The position numbers and the translations under genes are program-made. A DNA stretch of 64,000 bases from Actinostola sp. cb2023 (Eukaryota > Cnidaria > Anthozoa > Actiniaria > Actinostolidae): assembly GCA_033675265.1 (NCBI GenBank), contig JAUJYZ010000789.1, forward strand, positions 91,001 to 155,000. The letters are read 5' to 3'. Positions 1 through 11,638 of the stretch are shown in pieces (the stretch's first letter is position 1; every line of letters begins with the position of its first letter). Under the pieces are notes generated by a model. The model made no database searches. It worked only from the letters and a program-made list of their open reading frames with translations, and was not told where the DNA came from.

Positions 1-2516
1 TCAGATCCTTCGCGCTGCTCCGTGCAAGAGTCTTAGTACCGGCATGCAGTGCGAGATGGATCCCGTCTCTCAGACCCAGGCCTCAGAAGAACTCGCGTCT
101 AGTGGTCTGTCTGTGGTTGGTTGGTACCATTCCCACCCTACTTTTGCACCCAGTCCCTCTGTGCGAGATATTGAGACGCAGGGGAAATTCCAGGTAACTC
201 GCAAGGTCTTCGTGTAGCTGCACAAATGAGGGTTGATCACATAATTTCAAAACTTATAGGAGACATAGGACAAAAAAATGATTATCATAGCTGGAAAGAG
301 CTCGTTGAAATTAGTAAAAATGTGAAGTTTGGAAAAGATTGCTTCACAAATTGCGAAGATATGAATTTTCAAAAATCGAAATTTTGTATTAAAACCTTTG
401 TTGGTAGGCAAGAATTGCCTACCATCGTGAATTTCCAAAGGTTTTCATATAAAATTTCGATCTTTGAAAATTCATATCTTCGCAATTTGTGAAGCGATCT
501 TTTCCAAACTTCACATTTTTACTAATTTCAACGAGCTCTTTCCAGCTATGATAATCAATTTTATGTCCTATGAGTTTTGAAATTACATGATAAACCCTCA
601 TTGTTCTGGCTATTTTATTATGTAAATACAATACATAGAACGACAATAGAACAATAGCCAGGACTTTTGTGCAGCTACACGAAGACCTGACCTGTGATAT
701 CCTTTTAAAACCTAGATTCTGAATTCTGGTGCTAAGCTTAGGGAAATACAATCGTTCCACAAAAACGTATTTGAAGCTACTTAGACCCTTATTTACTGCC
801 GTATCCATATCTATTTGAAATACTCCAGTTTCGAGTTGTTAGATACCGCTGTACTCTTTGACAGAAGACGCGTTTGCTCAGGCTTAGCCTCAATCCAGTG
901 TAAATTATGCACAAATACCAACGAGAACGCGACAAAGTGTTGACATTCGGACATTGGACAAGTGAAACCTTTCTTAATTCCAGGGTTTATTCTCTGGATC
1001 GAGGCTAAGGCTGCGCAGACGTGTCTTCTGTCAAGGAGTACAGAAGTGTCTACTGAAACAACTCGAAAATGGAGTATTGGTTTTCACACGAGTGGGTTAC
1101 CTGTGGCTAGCGTGTTTGACCAAGAGGGAATAAGTAGCCTGCTGAACAGGCGTTCTTAGCGGGGACCGGGAGAGCTGAGGGCTGGTTGCGTAAGATATGA
1201 GACGAAAACCTAAAAAATAGTTTTAAAATAATGATGGAGGTGTTTTCTAATTTGTCTCAGTAGGATTTGATTATTTGATTGATATACGACGATCAACCAA
1301 TCATTTGTATATCTGTTCATTGTTTCCTTATTAGGAATGGTTTGGTAAAGGAGGTGCTCCATTCGTTGGCGTCATAGCAAGTCCCTATAACTATAGCAAC
1401 ACGTCCAACCAATCACAGATCACTAGCTTGACAGTCAGTAACGAGTGGGAGGGCGCTGGCCAGTTCAGACTGCCTTACGAGTTCGACTACAGCATTCAGT
1501 ACGATGTCACAGACTGGGCCGCTGTCATGGAGTGTGTGAATAAATTGGAAACACAGTATCGATGCTATGAATTGTAAGTGTACATAAACTATTCTCTTTG
1601 AACAAGAGTCTCCGCTTGATATAGACCGAATGCAATAATGGCGGAATCAGTAATTTATATCATTTATTGTGTAGTTAGTAATATAGTACGTCGATCGTTT
1701 CAAAGAGTATAATAACAAAAACAAACCTACTAAATTTTAGAACGATTCTACAAAAACGTATAAAGTTATAGCGAATTGAAATCACAAATATTTGTATGGG
1801 AAATTGAGTTTTGGACTGACTAGCCTCGTTTCCATGCAATTGCTAGAATTCAAATGGTTATAACTTTACGGTGGTTTCATTTAAATTGATGGGCTTTTGG
1901 TGTATTACTAGACTATGTATGGTCTTGCAAAAAATGATATTACATTTCCTAAACTAGTAATTTTTCTCAGTTTATGCAAATTACTCCGCCATTATTGCAT
2001 TCGGTCTATTGTGCCTGTTAAAGCTGTTATACTGAATTGATTATAATTAGATAATACACTCGACAGAAAAAAAGATGGCGGATCGGTATATGTACCACAA
2101 TCCTTTGCGCGCATAAACCACTAGACCTCGTAGAAACTTTATCAATGTTCATAGCGTGAAGCTGTTATCTGTTATCTAACTATTATACAGTTGTAAATGT
2201 GAGTGGTATTGATTTAGATTCGCAAAGGATTACTGGGTAAAATGTACTGCCGCCATTTTTTTCCTGTATGGTAGATCAAAGGTACAGATACACGGACGGT
2301 ACAACACTGCGTGCAAGATTGCTAGCACCCCCGTGTGTCCACCCCTGTAATTGTTGTGGCCAAGGTTATTGAAGTACATTGCAATCCTACTTCTATAGTT
2401 CATTGCGCCCAACAAAAAATTGCGCAGCATGGTGAACTCGTGAATGTTGACGGCAATGTTTTGCGCAATGTTGTGTTTCTGATTTCAATAAATATTTATC
2501 AGTCAATTTCTGTACC

Positions 2517-2550
<34 letters not shown>

Positions 2551-2859
2551 AAGGCGCTGAATTTATTAGATGGGATATGCATCAGCACTGCTCTACACAC
2601 CACCAACATTACTGTGTGAGACAGTCTGTCACTTGTTACTAATTATGATGATTTCTATTGCAGCCGTATGCCAATGACGCGACGCTACAGTTCCTCTGCT
2701 TTCACAGCGTTAGATAAATTAGTCGAGTCAATACGACCGCGTCTGAGAGGCACAGATGAAGATCAGCAAGAATTCATTAACGAATTAAGAAATAATTTTA
2801 CATCAGACGGGGAAACGTGGTCGAACGAGCGTCAAGAGAATACAAGCGAGCTCCAATAA
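1..2859 (+). CDS. MYSM1: MYSM1-like JAMM/MPN+ histone H2A deubiquitinase, C-terminal part (5' partial)
   Basis: Three exons: 1-193 (frame starts at base 2), 1335-1573 and 2664-2859 (stop TAA). Lengths 192+239+196 give 208 codons plus stop, with phases agreeing at both introns. Exon 1 encodes the MPN+ core: the segment [12 protein letters not shown] is followed by the JAMM zinc motif HSHP...SVRD (His-Ser-His, then Ser-x-x-Asp), so the metalloprotease site is intact. Exon 2 continues the MPN fold ([17 protein letters not shown]), and exon 3 is the C-terminal helix region. Known of the family: MYSM1 removes ubiquitin from histone H2A in the nucleus and carries SANT and SWIRM domains N-terminal to MPN; those would lie upstream of the window. 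MPND is the closest alternative, but the residues around the core look more like MYSM1. The first intron (194-1334) holds a nested inverted-repeat element. Confidence 0.85.
203..688. mobile_element. Nested inverted-repeat (MITE-like) element in MYSM1 intron
   Basis: Outer inverted repeat: AGGTCTTCGTGTAGCTGC near 204 and its reverse complement ending at 688. Inside it, 226-605 is an almost perfect long palindrome that starts ATGAGGGTT and ends AACCCTCAT. The inner palindrome has a second copy at 40718-41087, so it is a family, and here it appears nested in another inverted-repeat element. The small ORFs in it are palindrome artefacts, present on both strands. Confidence 0.75.
849..1170. repeat. 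Inverted repeat plus GGGTTACCTGTGG-family fragment
   Basis: 849-898 (ACTCTTTGACAGAAGACGCG and following) pairs imperfectly with 991-1045 in inverse orientation. Next to it, 1091-1135 matches the arm of the palindrome at 17928-18037 (GAGTGGGTTACCTGTGG, then TTGACC...AGGGA). This is intronic sequence of the MYSM1-like gene. Confidence 0.5.
1622..2008. mobile_element. 387-bp TIR element (TAGACCGAATGCAATAATGG termini)
   Basis: Terminal inverted repeats of about 24 bp: TAGACCGAATGCAATAATGG at 1622 and its complement ending at 2008. There is no coding capacity. It lies in the last intron of the MYSM1-like gene and may use TA target sites, since the termini begin and end TA. Confidence 0.65.
2518..2548 (+). 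repeat. Poly-C tract
   Basis: An uninterrupted run of about 30 C in the last MYSM1-like intron. Similar poly-C/G runs occur near 19750, 21115, 32327 and 45249; lengths at such runs are unreliable in assemblies. Confidence 0.9.
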
Positions 2860-2884
2860 GCTATACTACGGTACTACATGGCTG

Positions 2885-3000
2885 CACTTCCGGTGAACGG
2901 GTAACCTGTGGATGTTTGACCGCGAGAGACTGTGTTGAAAAAGATTACTTAGTCCCTCCCGGTCAATCACTACAACCACAGGTAACCCAATCGCCGTACG
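2885..3000. repeat. Diverged palindrome of the GGGTTACCTGTGG family
   Basis: GGGTAACCTGTGG near 2898 and CCACAGGTAACCC near 2976 face each other about 90 bp apart, as in the cleaner palindrome at 17928-18037. It lies just past the MYSM1-like stop codon, probably in the 3' UTR. Confidence 0.6.
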
Positions 3001-3446
3001 ATGCAAGTAGCTTTATAAAATTTGAGGAGTAAACTGTCAAGGTGACGTCATATTTAGTCCAGCGAGAAGCCTGGGAACGAAAAAAATTCCAAAATATATT
3101 TATTTGATGCGAATGTAAAACATATTTATAGTAAAACAAGATAATTATAATATATTAAAACCTTGTATATCCAGTTTATAGTGTTTCGCGTAGTTTAGTT
3201 TAGTTAATTCTACTTCCGTTTTCGTCCAGATTAGACAATGAATTCAACAAACGCCCAAGCCCTCCCCCGCACGTGGGATTATGTTCTACGGTTGCTGTGC
3301 AACGTGTATCGTTGCTGCAACAATTTTGAACCACTTTAAATGTACCTGCGTGAACTATGTACAGGATTAATTATCTTGAAAGCGCCAATGGTAAATAGGA
3401 CGCGCCGTGAATCAGAGTATACGGTATACCGAGGGGTTGGTGGTTT

Positions 3447-3737
3447 AGTATATAGCTAATTGCATAATCGTTGTCGGGTCGAAAATCATGAAAGCTATGA
3501 CCAAAAGGAATTCTGGGAAATTATAACTCTCAAATAACACCGTCAAATGATCGACCTTTTTATCCAGACTTGTAGGATCTTAGTTAAATAGCTCATATAC
3601 CTTCAAAACTACGAGAACATTGAATATATCTGCATGTAATGTGGCTCATGAACTGATTTCCCATCCATCCTTGCCGTCTCAGCTTCTATGATGTATGATT
3701 TTCGACCCGACAACGATTATGCAATTAGCTATATACT
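3447..3737. mobile_element. 291-bp TIR element (AGTATATAGCTAATTGCATA termini)
   Basis: Termini are perfect inverted repeats over about 40 bp, starting AGTATATAGCTAATTGCATA at 3447 with the complement ending at 3737. No ORF, so a MITE-like non-autonomous element in intergenic DNA. Confidence 0.75.
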
Positions 3738-5455
3738 GAAGTGCATATAATAATAACTTTATTTTCTATAGCTTCAATTCCTAAAGTTCAACAATGCTTT
3801 ACAAATTCAAGAAATGACTGGAAAACTGAATAATTTAACGTATTTAAAACATGTAACTCACAATCAGTTCGGACATCCCTTCATGCATATTCCCAGAGAG
3901 TAATTTTGACAGTCCTACGTGATATTTGTCGACTCTATTTGTCCTCATTTAACTACGACATGTTTTTATTTGAAAACGAATATTTTTTTTTCTGTTTCGG
4001 CCACACGTGAACGAGTCTTCAATTGGTAAATCTTTGTCTCATCAAGTTTTTCGAAAACTGTTTTTCAAAGTGGACGTTTTCGTTGAAGAACGCATTTTTA
4101 TCATCGAGAAAAGGTTTCCGTCCACATGAGCGTTTTCGAATCATTGTTTTTAAGCGTAGTTTTCAAAAAATAAACTCCCGCGTTTTGAAGGCCTGCAAAC
4201 TGAAGATTTCTGAAAACGTTATCAGCTAGTTTTATCGTCCTTCTGACGTCACGACTGACTGGCGAAATCTTGATATTTCGTAGTTAATTGCATGGTCTTA
4301 ATTCGGAGAGCTTGATTTCGTATCCGTAGAAAAAGACACACGTTTGCGGTCGTTTTAACTTCAATTTTCAAAGCCTATCAGCGCGCCGTAGACGGCGTAA
4401 TATTTTACGATTTGAAATCAAACTATGACAATGACGTACAATGACGTACAATGACAATATATTTATTTGCGTGCCAAGCGTTCGTACATGACGAAAAACA
4501 TCGATGAAAAAGTCACAAGTGAGCTGTTGAATTATTTATAATCCTTACATTTCTATATTTATATGATATATACATATCATAGAACGGTCTGATTATTCAC
4601 AACCATATACAGCACTCATCCATAGTGTGATAGTAATGACGCTGTTTATCGCTGTAATGTACTGTCGCGTACTTATTCTGATTTTGACGGCAATGTTGTT
4701 CAAGACGGCCAAAGGTAAACAAATACCCTGTACCAATAACTTGAATGTTTATGTTTTAATACGAACGTTTGTGTATCTGTCTTAGCATACCAGGTATTAT
4801 ATGTTTTTGATCAAGTATCGAAGTCATACACAAGCGGAGTAATATATTTACAAGTATTCACAAAAATCGCGCTGCAAATTAACGCCATAGTACGAATTAC
4901 AGTAGTTTTCGTCGATATATCCGCAAAATCTCAAAGTGAATTGTGTATTTTGGGTACAATATATACATTCATACAACGGAACAAACCAGAAGTGATAGCG
5001 TGCTTCATGCGTGGCGTCTACAGTTTGAATTTTTAAATCAATAATTTCAACTGATATTTTTAGTCAGATTTTTGAGTTCATTTGTGAGAACTGATTATTT
5101 ATTGGTTGTCTTTGTGACTTGTTTTGTTGTGAGACGTTTCGTTTTGACCAAGTGTTACAATCACCGAAGAGTCATTGGCCTACCTCGTGTGGTTTTGGCA
5201 ATGAAGCGATAAAAGTGGATGGTAGCTCGCAGTCTGACTGTCATTATGAAGTGTTCGTATGCGCACTAAACAGCTGCGTTTTAAATGTTTTAACTCAACA
5301 AAAACGTGTTATGATTTATTCATATTTACTTCTATCGTATCGAACCCAAACAAGCATTTGAGGGTTTTTCAATGTCTAATATAGTTATTCGTTTTGTCAG
5401 TCTTTGTTTGTCTAATTCGTTTTGTCCCTCTTACGTCCTGTCGAATTGAATCGAA
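3738..5455. other. Intergenic, nothing recognised
   Basis: AT-rich sequence without a convincing gene, long inverted repeat or tandem repeat. The only local structure is a short duplicated AATGACGTAC motif at 4430-4455. Confidence 0.5.
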
Positions 5456-7005
5456 CCTCCCCACAACGCCCACCTTTACACAATGGCCACCTTTACACAA
5501 TGGCCACCTTTACACAATGGCCACCTTTACACAACGGCCACCTTTACACAATGGCCACCTTTACACAACGGCCACCTTTACACAATGGCCACCTTTACAC
5601 AATGGCCACCTTTACACAACGGCCACCTTTACACAATGGCCACCTTTACACAACGGCCACCTTTACACAATGGCCACCTTTACACAATGGCCACCTTTAC
5701 ACAATGGCCACCTTTACACAATGGCCACCTTTACACAATGGCCACCTTTACACAATGGCCACCTTTACACAATGGCCACCTTTACACAATGGCCACCTTT
5801 ACACAATGGCCACCTTTACACAACGGCCACCTTTACACAATGGCCACCTTTACACAATGGCCACCTCTACACAATGGCCACCTACACAACGGCCACCTTT
5901 ACACATGGCCACCTTTACACAATGGCCACCTTTACACAATGGCCACCTTTACACAATGGCCACCTTTACACAATGGCCACCTTTACACAATGGCCACCTC
6001 TTACACAATGGCCACCTTTTGGCCACCTTTACACAATGGCCACCTTTACACAATGGCCACCTTTACACAATGGCCACCTTTACACAATGGCCACCTTTAC
6101 ACAATGGCCACCTTTACACAATGGCCACCTTTACACAATGGCCACCTTTACACAATGGCCACCTTTACGCAATGGCCACCTTTACACAATGGCCACCTTT
6201 ACACAATGGCCACCTTTACACAATGGCCACCTTTACACAATGGCCACCTTTACACAATGGCCACCTTTACACAATGGCCACCTTTACACAATGGCCACCT
6301 TTACACAATGGCCACCTTTACAATGGCCACCTTTACACATGGCCACCTCTACACAATGGCCACCTTACACAATGGCCACCCTACACAATGGCCACCTCTA
6401 CACAACGGCCACCTTACACAACGGCCACCTTTACACAACGGCCACCTTTACACAATGGCCACCTTTACACAATGGCCACCTTTACACAATGGCCACCTTT
6501 ACACAATGGCCACCTTTACACAATGGCCACCTTTACACAATGGCCACCTTTACACAATGGCCACCTTTACACAATGGCCACCTTTACACAATGGCCACCT
6601 TTACACAATGGCCACCTTTACACAACGGCCACCTTTACACAATGGCCACCTTTACGCAATGGCCACCTTTACACAATGGCCACCTTTACACAACGGCCAC
6701 CTTTTACACAATGGCCACCTTTACACAATGGCCACCTTTACACAATGGCCACCTTTACACAATGGCCACCTTTACACATGGCCACCTCTACACAATGGCC
6801 ACCTCTACACAATGGCCACCTCTACACAATGGCCACCTCTACACAACGGCCACCTCTACACAACGACCACCTCTACACAACGGCCACCTCTACACAACGA
6901 CCACCTTTACACAATGGCCACCTCTACACAATGGCCACCTTTACACAATGGCCACCTCGGGACGAAATTTTGTGGCCGTTTGTAGAGGTTGTCGTTGTGG
7001 GGAGG
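5456..7005. repeat. 17-bp minisatellite inside an inverted-repeat element
   Basis: About 85-90 copies of a 17-bp unit (TTTACACAATGGCCACC) fill 5471-6958. Variants TTTACACAACGGCCACC and TCTACACAATGGCCACC and a few 1-3 bp slippages occur. The block is bounded by CCTCCCCACAAC (5456-5467) and its complement GTTGTGGGGAGG (6994-7005). Because 17 is not a multiple of 3 and the unit lacks stops, all three + frames stay open for about 500 codons; this is not evidence of a gene. The right flank is homologous to 23130-23230. Confidence 0.9.
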
Positions 7006-7445
7006 TTTTAAAAACGAATAAATGTATCGTCAGGGCCTGGCAGTTGGTGGTCGGGACAAATCTGGTCGTAATACAGAGGTGCGTCGGTGGTTCGCGACTG
7101 TTTTGTTACTTTTGACTGACGATGGTACAGTGCAATTAATAAAGAGCAAGAGACCATAACCTTTTGTAAAGAGTCAATAATGTGAGACTGAAGAGGATGC
7201 TTGAGACCTGTGAGGGGTCCTGTGAATGAGTCAATCTCGCTCGTGTGGTAATTATTGAACAATACGCCACTTCACTGCGGTACGCGAAAATATACCGACC
7301 TATTCAGTCTATAATCCGAGAACATACTGAAATCGCGAAACTTAAGTGTCGCATAATATAGTAGGAAATTGATCGAAACTAACGCGTGTCCGCAAAAATA
7401 TCGTGAAAATGCAGTGACGTCACAGATATGCGTGTGTTTTTTTGA
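7006..7445. other. Intergenic; right flank of the 17-bp array, otherwise nothing seen
   Basis: 7006-7070 matches 23178-23225 (AAAACGAATAAATGTAT, then a GGGACAAA segment), so it belongs to the same repeat family as the minisatellite-bearing element. The rest shows no recognisable feature. Confidence 0.5.
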
Positions 7446-8672
7446 TGGTAACATATTATGTATGATATTGGGCTTGCGCGTGGTAACATATTATGAATGA
7501 TATTGGGCTTCCTGTGGTAACACAGTATGTATGATATTGGGCTTCCTGTGGTAACACATTATGTATGATATTGGGCTTCCTGTGGTAACACATTATGTAT
7601 GATATTGGGCTTCCTGTGGTAACATATTATGTATGATATTGGGCTTCCTGTGGTAACATGTTAGGTATGATATTGGGCTTCCTGTGGTAACATAATATTT
7701 ATGATATTGGGCTTCCTGTGGTAACATATCATGTATGATATTGGGCTTCCTGTGGTAACATATTATGTATGATATTGGGCTTCCTCAGGAGCCCTGGCTT
7801 CCTGTGGTAACATATTATGTATGATATTGGGCTTCCTGTGGTAGCATGTTAGGTATGATATTGGGCTTCCTGTGGTAACATATTATTTATGATATTGGGC
7901 TTCCTGTGGTAACATGTTAGGTATGATATTGGGCTTCCTGTGGTAACATGTTAGGTATGATATTGGGCTTCCTGTGGTAACATATCATGTATGATATTGG
8001 GCTTCCTGTGGTAACATGTTAGGTATGATATTGGGCTTCCTGTGGTAACACATTAGGTATGATATTGGGCTTCCTGTGGTAACATATCATGTATGATATT
8101 GGGCTTCCTGTGGTAACATATTATGTATGATATTGGGCTTCCTCAGTGCCCTGGCTTCCTGTGGTAACATATTATGTATGATATTGGGCTTCCTGTGGTA
8201 ACATGTTATGTATGATATTGGGCTTCCTGTGGTAACATATTATTTATGATATTGGGCTTCCTGTGGTAAACATATTATGTATGATATTGGGCTTCCTGTG
8301 GTAACATATTATGTATGATATTGGGCTTCCTGTGGTAATTATGTATGATATTGGGCTTCCTGTGGTAACACATTATGTATGATATTGGGCTTCCTGTGGT
8401 AACACATTATGTATGATATTGGGCTTCCTGTGGTAACATATTATGTATAATATTGGGCTTCCTGTGGTAACACATTATGTATGATATTGGGCTTCCTGTG
8501 GTAACATGTTATGTATGATATTGGGCTTCCTGTGGTAACATATTATGTATGATATTGGGCTTCCTGTGGTAACATGTTAGGTATGATATTGGGCTTCCTG
8601 TGGTAACATATTATTTATGATATTGGGCTTCCTGTGGTAACATATTATGTATGATATTGGGCTTCCTGTGTT
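7446..8672 (+). repeat. 34-bp minisatellite carrying the receptor gene's start-codon motif
   Basis: About 35 tandem copies of a 34-bp unit with core ATGATATTGGGCTTCC followed by TGTGGTAACATATTATGT. Two degenerate units near 7795 and 8145 contain CCCTGGCTTCC. Each unit reads as a seven-codon mini-ORF (Met-Ile-Leu-Gly-Phe-Leu-Trp-stop). The last unit (8651) diverges after CTGTG and runs open into the discoidin/Ig receptor. Confidence 0.9.
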
Positions 8673-11576
8673 TCATAATAGCCTCATGGTTTGTCTGTCC
8701 GTCCACTATATATACAGGTTGTGTCAACGTTCAACCTTTAGGCGTTGTAAACAGCACTATTATTCACAACAGCCAAATGTCTGCGTCGACTTCATTCAAA
8801 GAGTCGGTGGATTATCTCACGGCCAAATATGGCCGTGTAGGCACGACCAGAGCCTGGTGCGCAGCGACTCAACGAGGTAATGATTGGCTGCAAGTAGACA
8901 TGGGAAACCTTTATTTTATCTGTGGTGTGGCAACACAAGGCAAGGTCCATCGAGTCACCGAGTGGACTACTAATTATACTCTGTCTATGTCACGTGATGG
9001 CGTCACGTGGGAAGAATATATAGAAGATGGCAACATTAAGGTTCGTTGAACATAGAATTACGCCGATAACTGAATGAAACTTTTAATATTTAAACCTACT
9101 CCGTGCACAACCCTCGGGAAACCCTCGGGAAACCCTCGGGAAACCCTCGGGAAACCCTCGGGAAACCCTCGGGCTCTCTTTGCTGGTCTTGCAGCTGTTG
9201 TTACATGTATCAATTGACCGTCCGAACAAGAGAGGACGAATAGCAGAAGGCAGTGCTCTCGGAACCGGCTAAAATCTACAATACGGGAGCTAGGTTTTCC
9301 CATTATGCTGCACCACTTAGAGTCGTTTATGTACGAGTGGGAAGCCTGTGGTACCGTGACACTCAAATAACTTCCTTTCTGAACCAATCACAAAGCGTGC
9401 AGATGCATCTCATCCAATCAAACTCTTTCAATGTGGCACGGTACCGTAACTTTCCCACTCATACGAAAACGACTCTATATTTTGGATTTGTAATTAAGCA
9501 GTTGCGCTCACTTCCATGCTTTTCTCCTTCTCCAGTTCTTCAAAGGAAACAATGACAGCACTTCAATCGTGCGCCAAAATTTCACTTCACAATTTTGGAC
9601 GCGATATGTTCGATTCTTTCCTATGGCGTACCAGATATGGCCATGTTTACGGGTAGAGATCTACGTAGAGATCTCAGCACCAGTCATCAGAGTACATCCC
9701 AAGCCTTGTAGTGTTGCTTTAGGACAAAATGTACTGCTTGACTGCATGGCCAAGGGATCACCAAATCCTCAGATCACGTGGGAGCTGAACGACAATGACG
9801 TCATATTTGGTAAACACATGGCTAACGGAAGTCTTCTGGTGGAGAAGGTTGAGAATGATAAGAGCTTTGAAGGAATTTATCGTTGCATAGCAACAAATAA
9901 AGCAGGGTCTGACGTGAGCTCTGCCTTGGTGTCTATATATGGTGAGTATTTAGAAACGATTATAGAATTAAGACGCTATTATTTGACACTCGCGTTATGA
10001 CAAGGACAATGTCAGTTGCGTGAGGAGAGACCTGACTTTTGACTGACAGTTTGCGTTTCGAGGGAGACTATGTATTACACACTCGAGTTCATTTGATTTG
10101 CCTTTGCTTTGAGTTCATTTGATTACCTTTTGACTTTGAGTTTATGATTTGATTTTTTGATGCGTTGTACAAAGGCCCGCTCTCTAGCTTCAGATCCCGA
10201 AACGTCGAGTTTGGAATCGAGTTCGGGTTCGAGTTACGGTTCGAACGTCGAATAAAACTATTCGACCCGTTTCTGGCGCCATCAATATGCAACCTCAAGT
10301 GACCTCAAGTACGTTTGAAAACATATGATATACGTACTTTCGAACAATCGGAGATCTTTATCGATACTCATCGATAAAATAATCTTTCTTGTCACGCAAC
10401 TATTTTGTCATATTAAATAACGACTATACGCTCATTGAGCGTCTTCTTCTGTAACAGATCCCTGAAATCTAATGACGTTTTGATTTCGATTGTATTTTTG
10501 TCGCTGACTGACTGTTTTGAGCGTGGAAATTCTGTTTTAAATAGCGCTTAACGTGGCGGTTCTAAAATTAGATTACGTAATAAATGTATGACTCAGACAA
10601 GGATCATACAACTGTCATCGTACTGGTGGATAACACGGATTTTCGAACATTGAACTTTCTCGCCTTTGCTTTGATGTAGTTTTGAAGTACGATTTTTACG
10701 ATTCCTTTTCCTTGTGAATTTTTCAAACGTGGAATAAAATAAACATTCATCATGAGTTATTGAAAATGATACGGTCTTGAGGTTGCATAGGTCAGATGGT
10801 TCTGATAACGCCCTCACGTTTGTATTTGTTAAATATATTTTAAGCGAGCTTCTAGTCCTTCTACCACTTCTAGTCATTGAACGATGAACTAGAATCCTGA
10901 CCTTTAATAGCTTGAAGATCTACAGCTGCTTTCAAAATAAGATTCAAATCTACTTGAGTCCTGTGTGTCATTGTTTTTTTCTTATCTGCTGAGTAATCTT
11001 GAAACTCGATACGATTAAATACGTCGCATACTTTCGTCATTCTTTAGCCGACAACAAAACTACTACTACTAACAAAAAAAAAAAACGCAAAACTCGGGCT
11101 TCCTTCGGAAGGGCCCGAGTAATTAATAACTAGATAATTGTCGCTGAATGACTCCGACTCATGACCACCTTCAACTCACTGATTATCTGTTATATTTGTG
11201 TCTGTCTGTCCATCTGCCTGTCTATCCGTCTGTCTAGCTGTCTATCCGTCTGTCTGTCTCTCTATCTGTCTGTCTATCTGTCTGCCGGTCAGTTGTCTAT
11301 CTATCTATCTGTCTGTATGTCTGTCTGTCCGTCTGTCTATCTATTTGTCAACTGTCCATCTGTCTGTCTATTTGTCTGACTGTCTGTCTATTTCGTCTGT
11401 CTGTCCGTCCGTCTGTCCGTCTGTCTGTATATGTATCTATCTGTCTGTCCTGTCTTTCTGTCCGTCCGTCCGTCTGAGTCAAATAAAGTTCATTCATTCA
11501 TTAGATTCGTGTCTGTCGTCTGTCTAACCAACGTGTCTGTCACGTGTCTGGGCGTGTCTGTCTGTCTGTCTGTCTC

Positions 11577-11638
<62 letters not shown>

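Noticed and set aside
226..808. 88- and 129-codon ORFs on opposite strands
   Set aside because: Nearly the same peptide on both strands, which is what a long palindrome produces; no domain and repeated at 40.8 kb.
5394..7115. Open frames of 500-573 codons (TATFTQWPPLHNGHLY-type repeats) in all three + frames
   Set aside because: They result from a stop-free 17-bp unit repeated about 90 times; all three frames are open at once and there is no coding bias.
7446..8672. Regular 34-bp repeats considered as a CRISPR array
   Set aside because: There are no variable spacers, and the surrounding genes are spliced eukaryotic genes; it is a minisatellite. The same applies to the 17-, 26- and 64-bp arrays.
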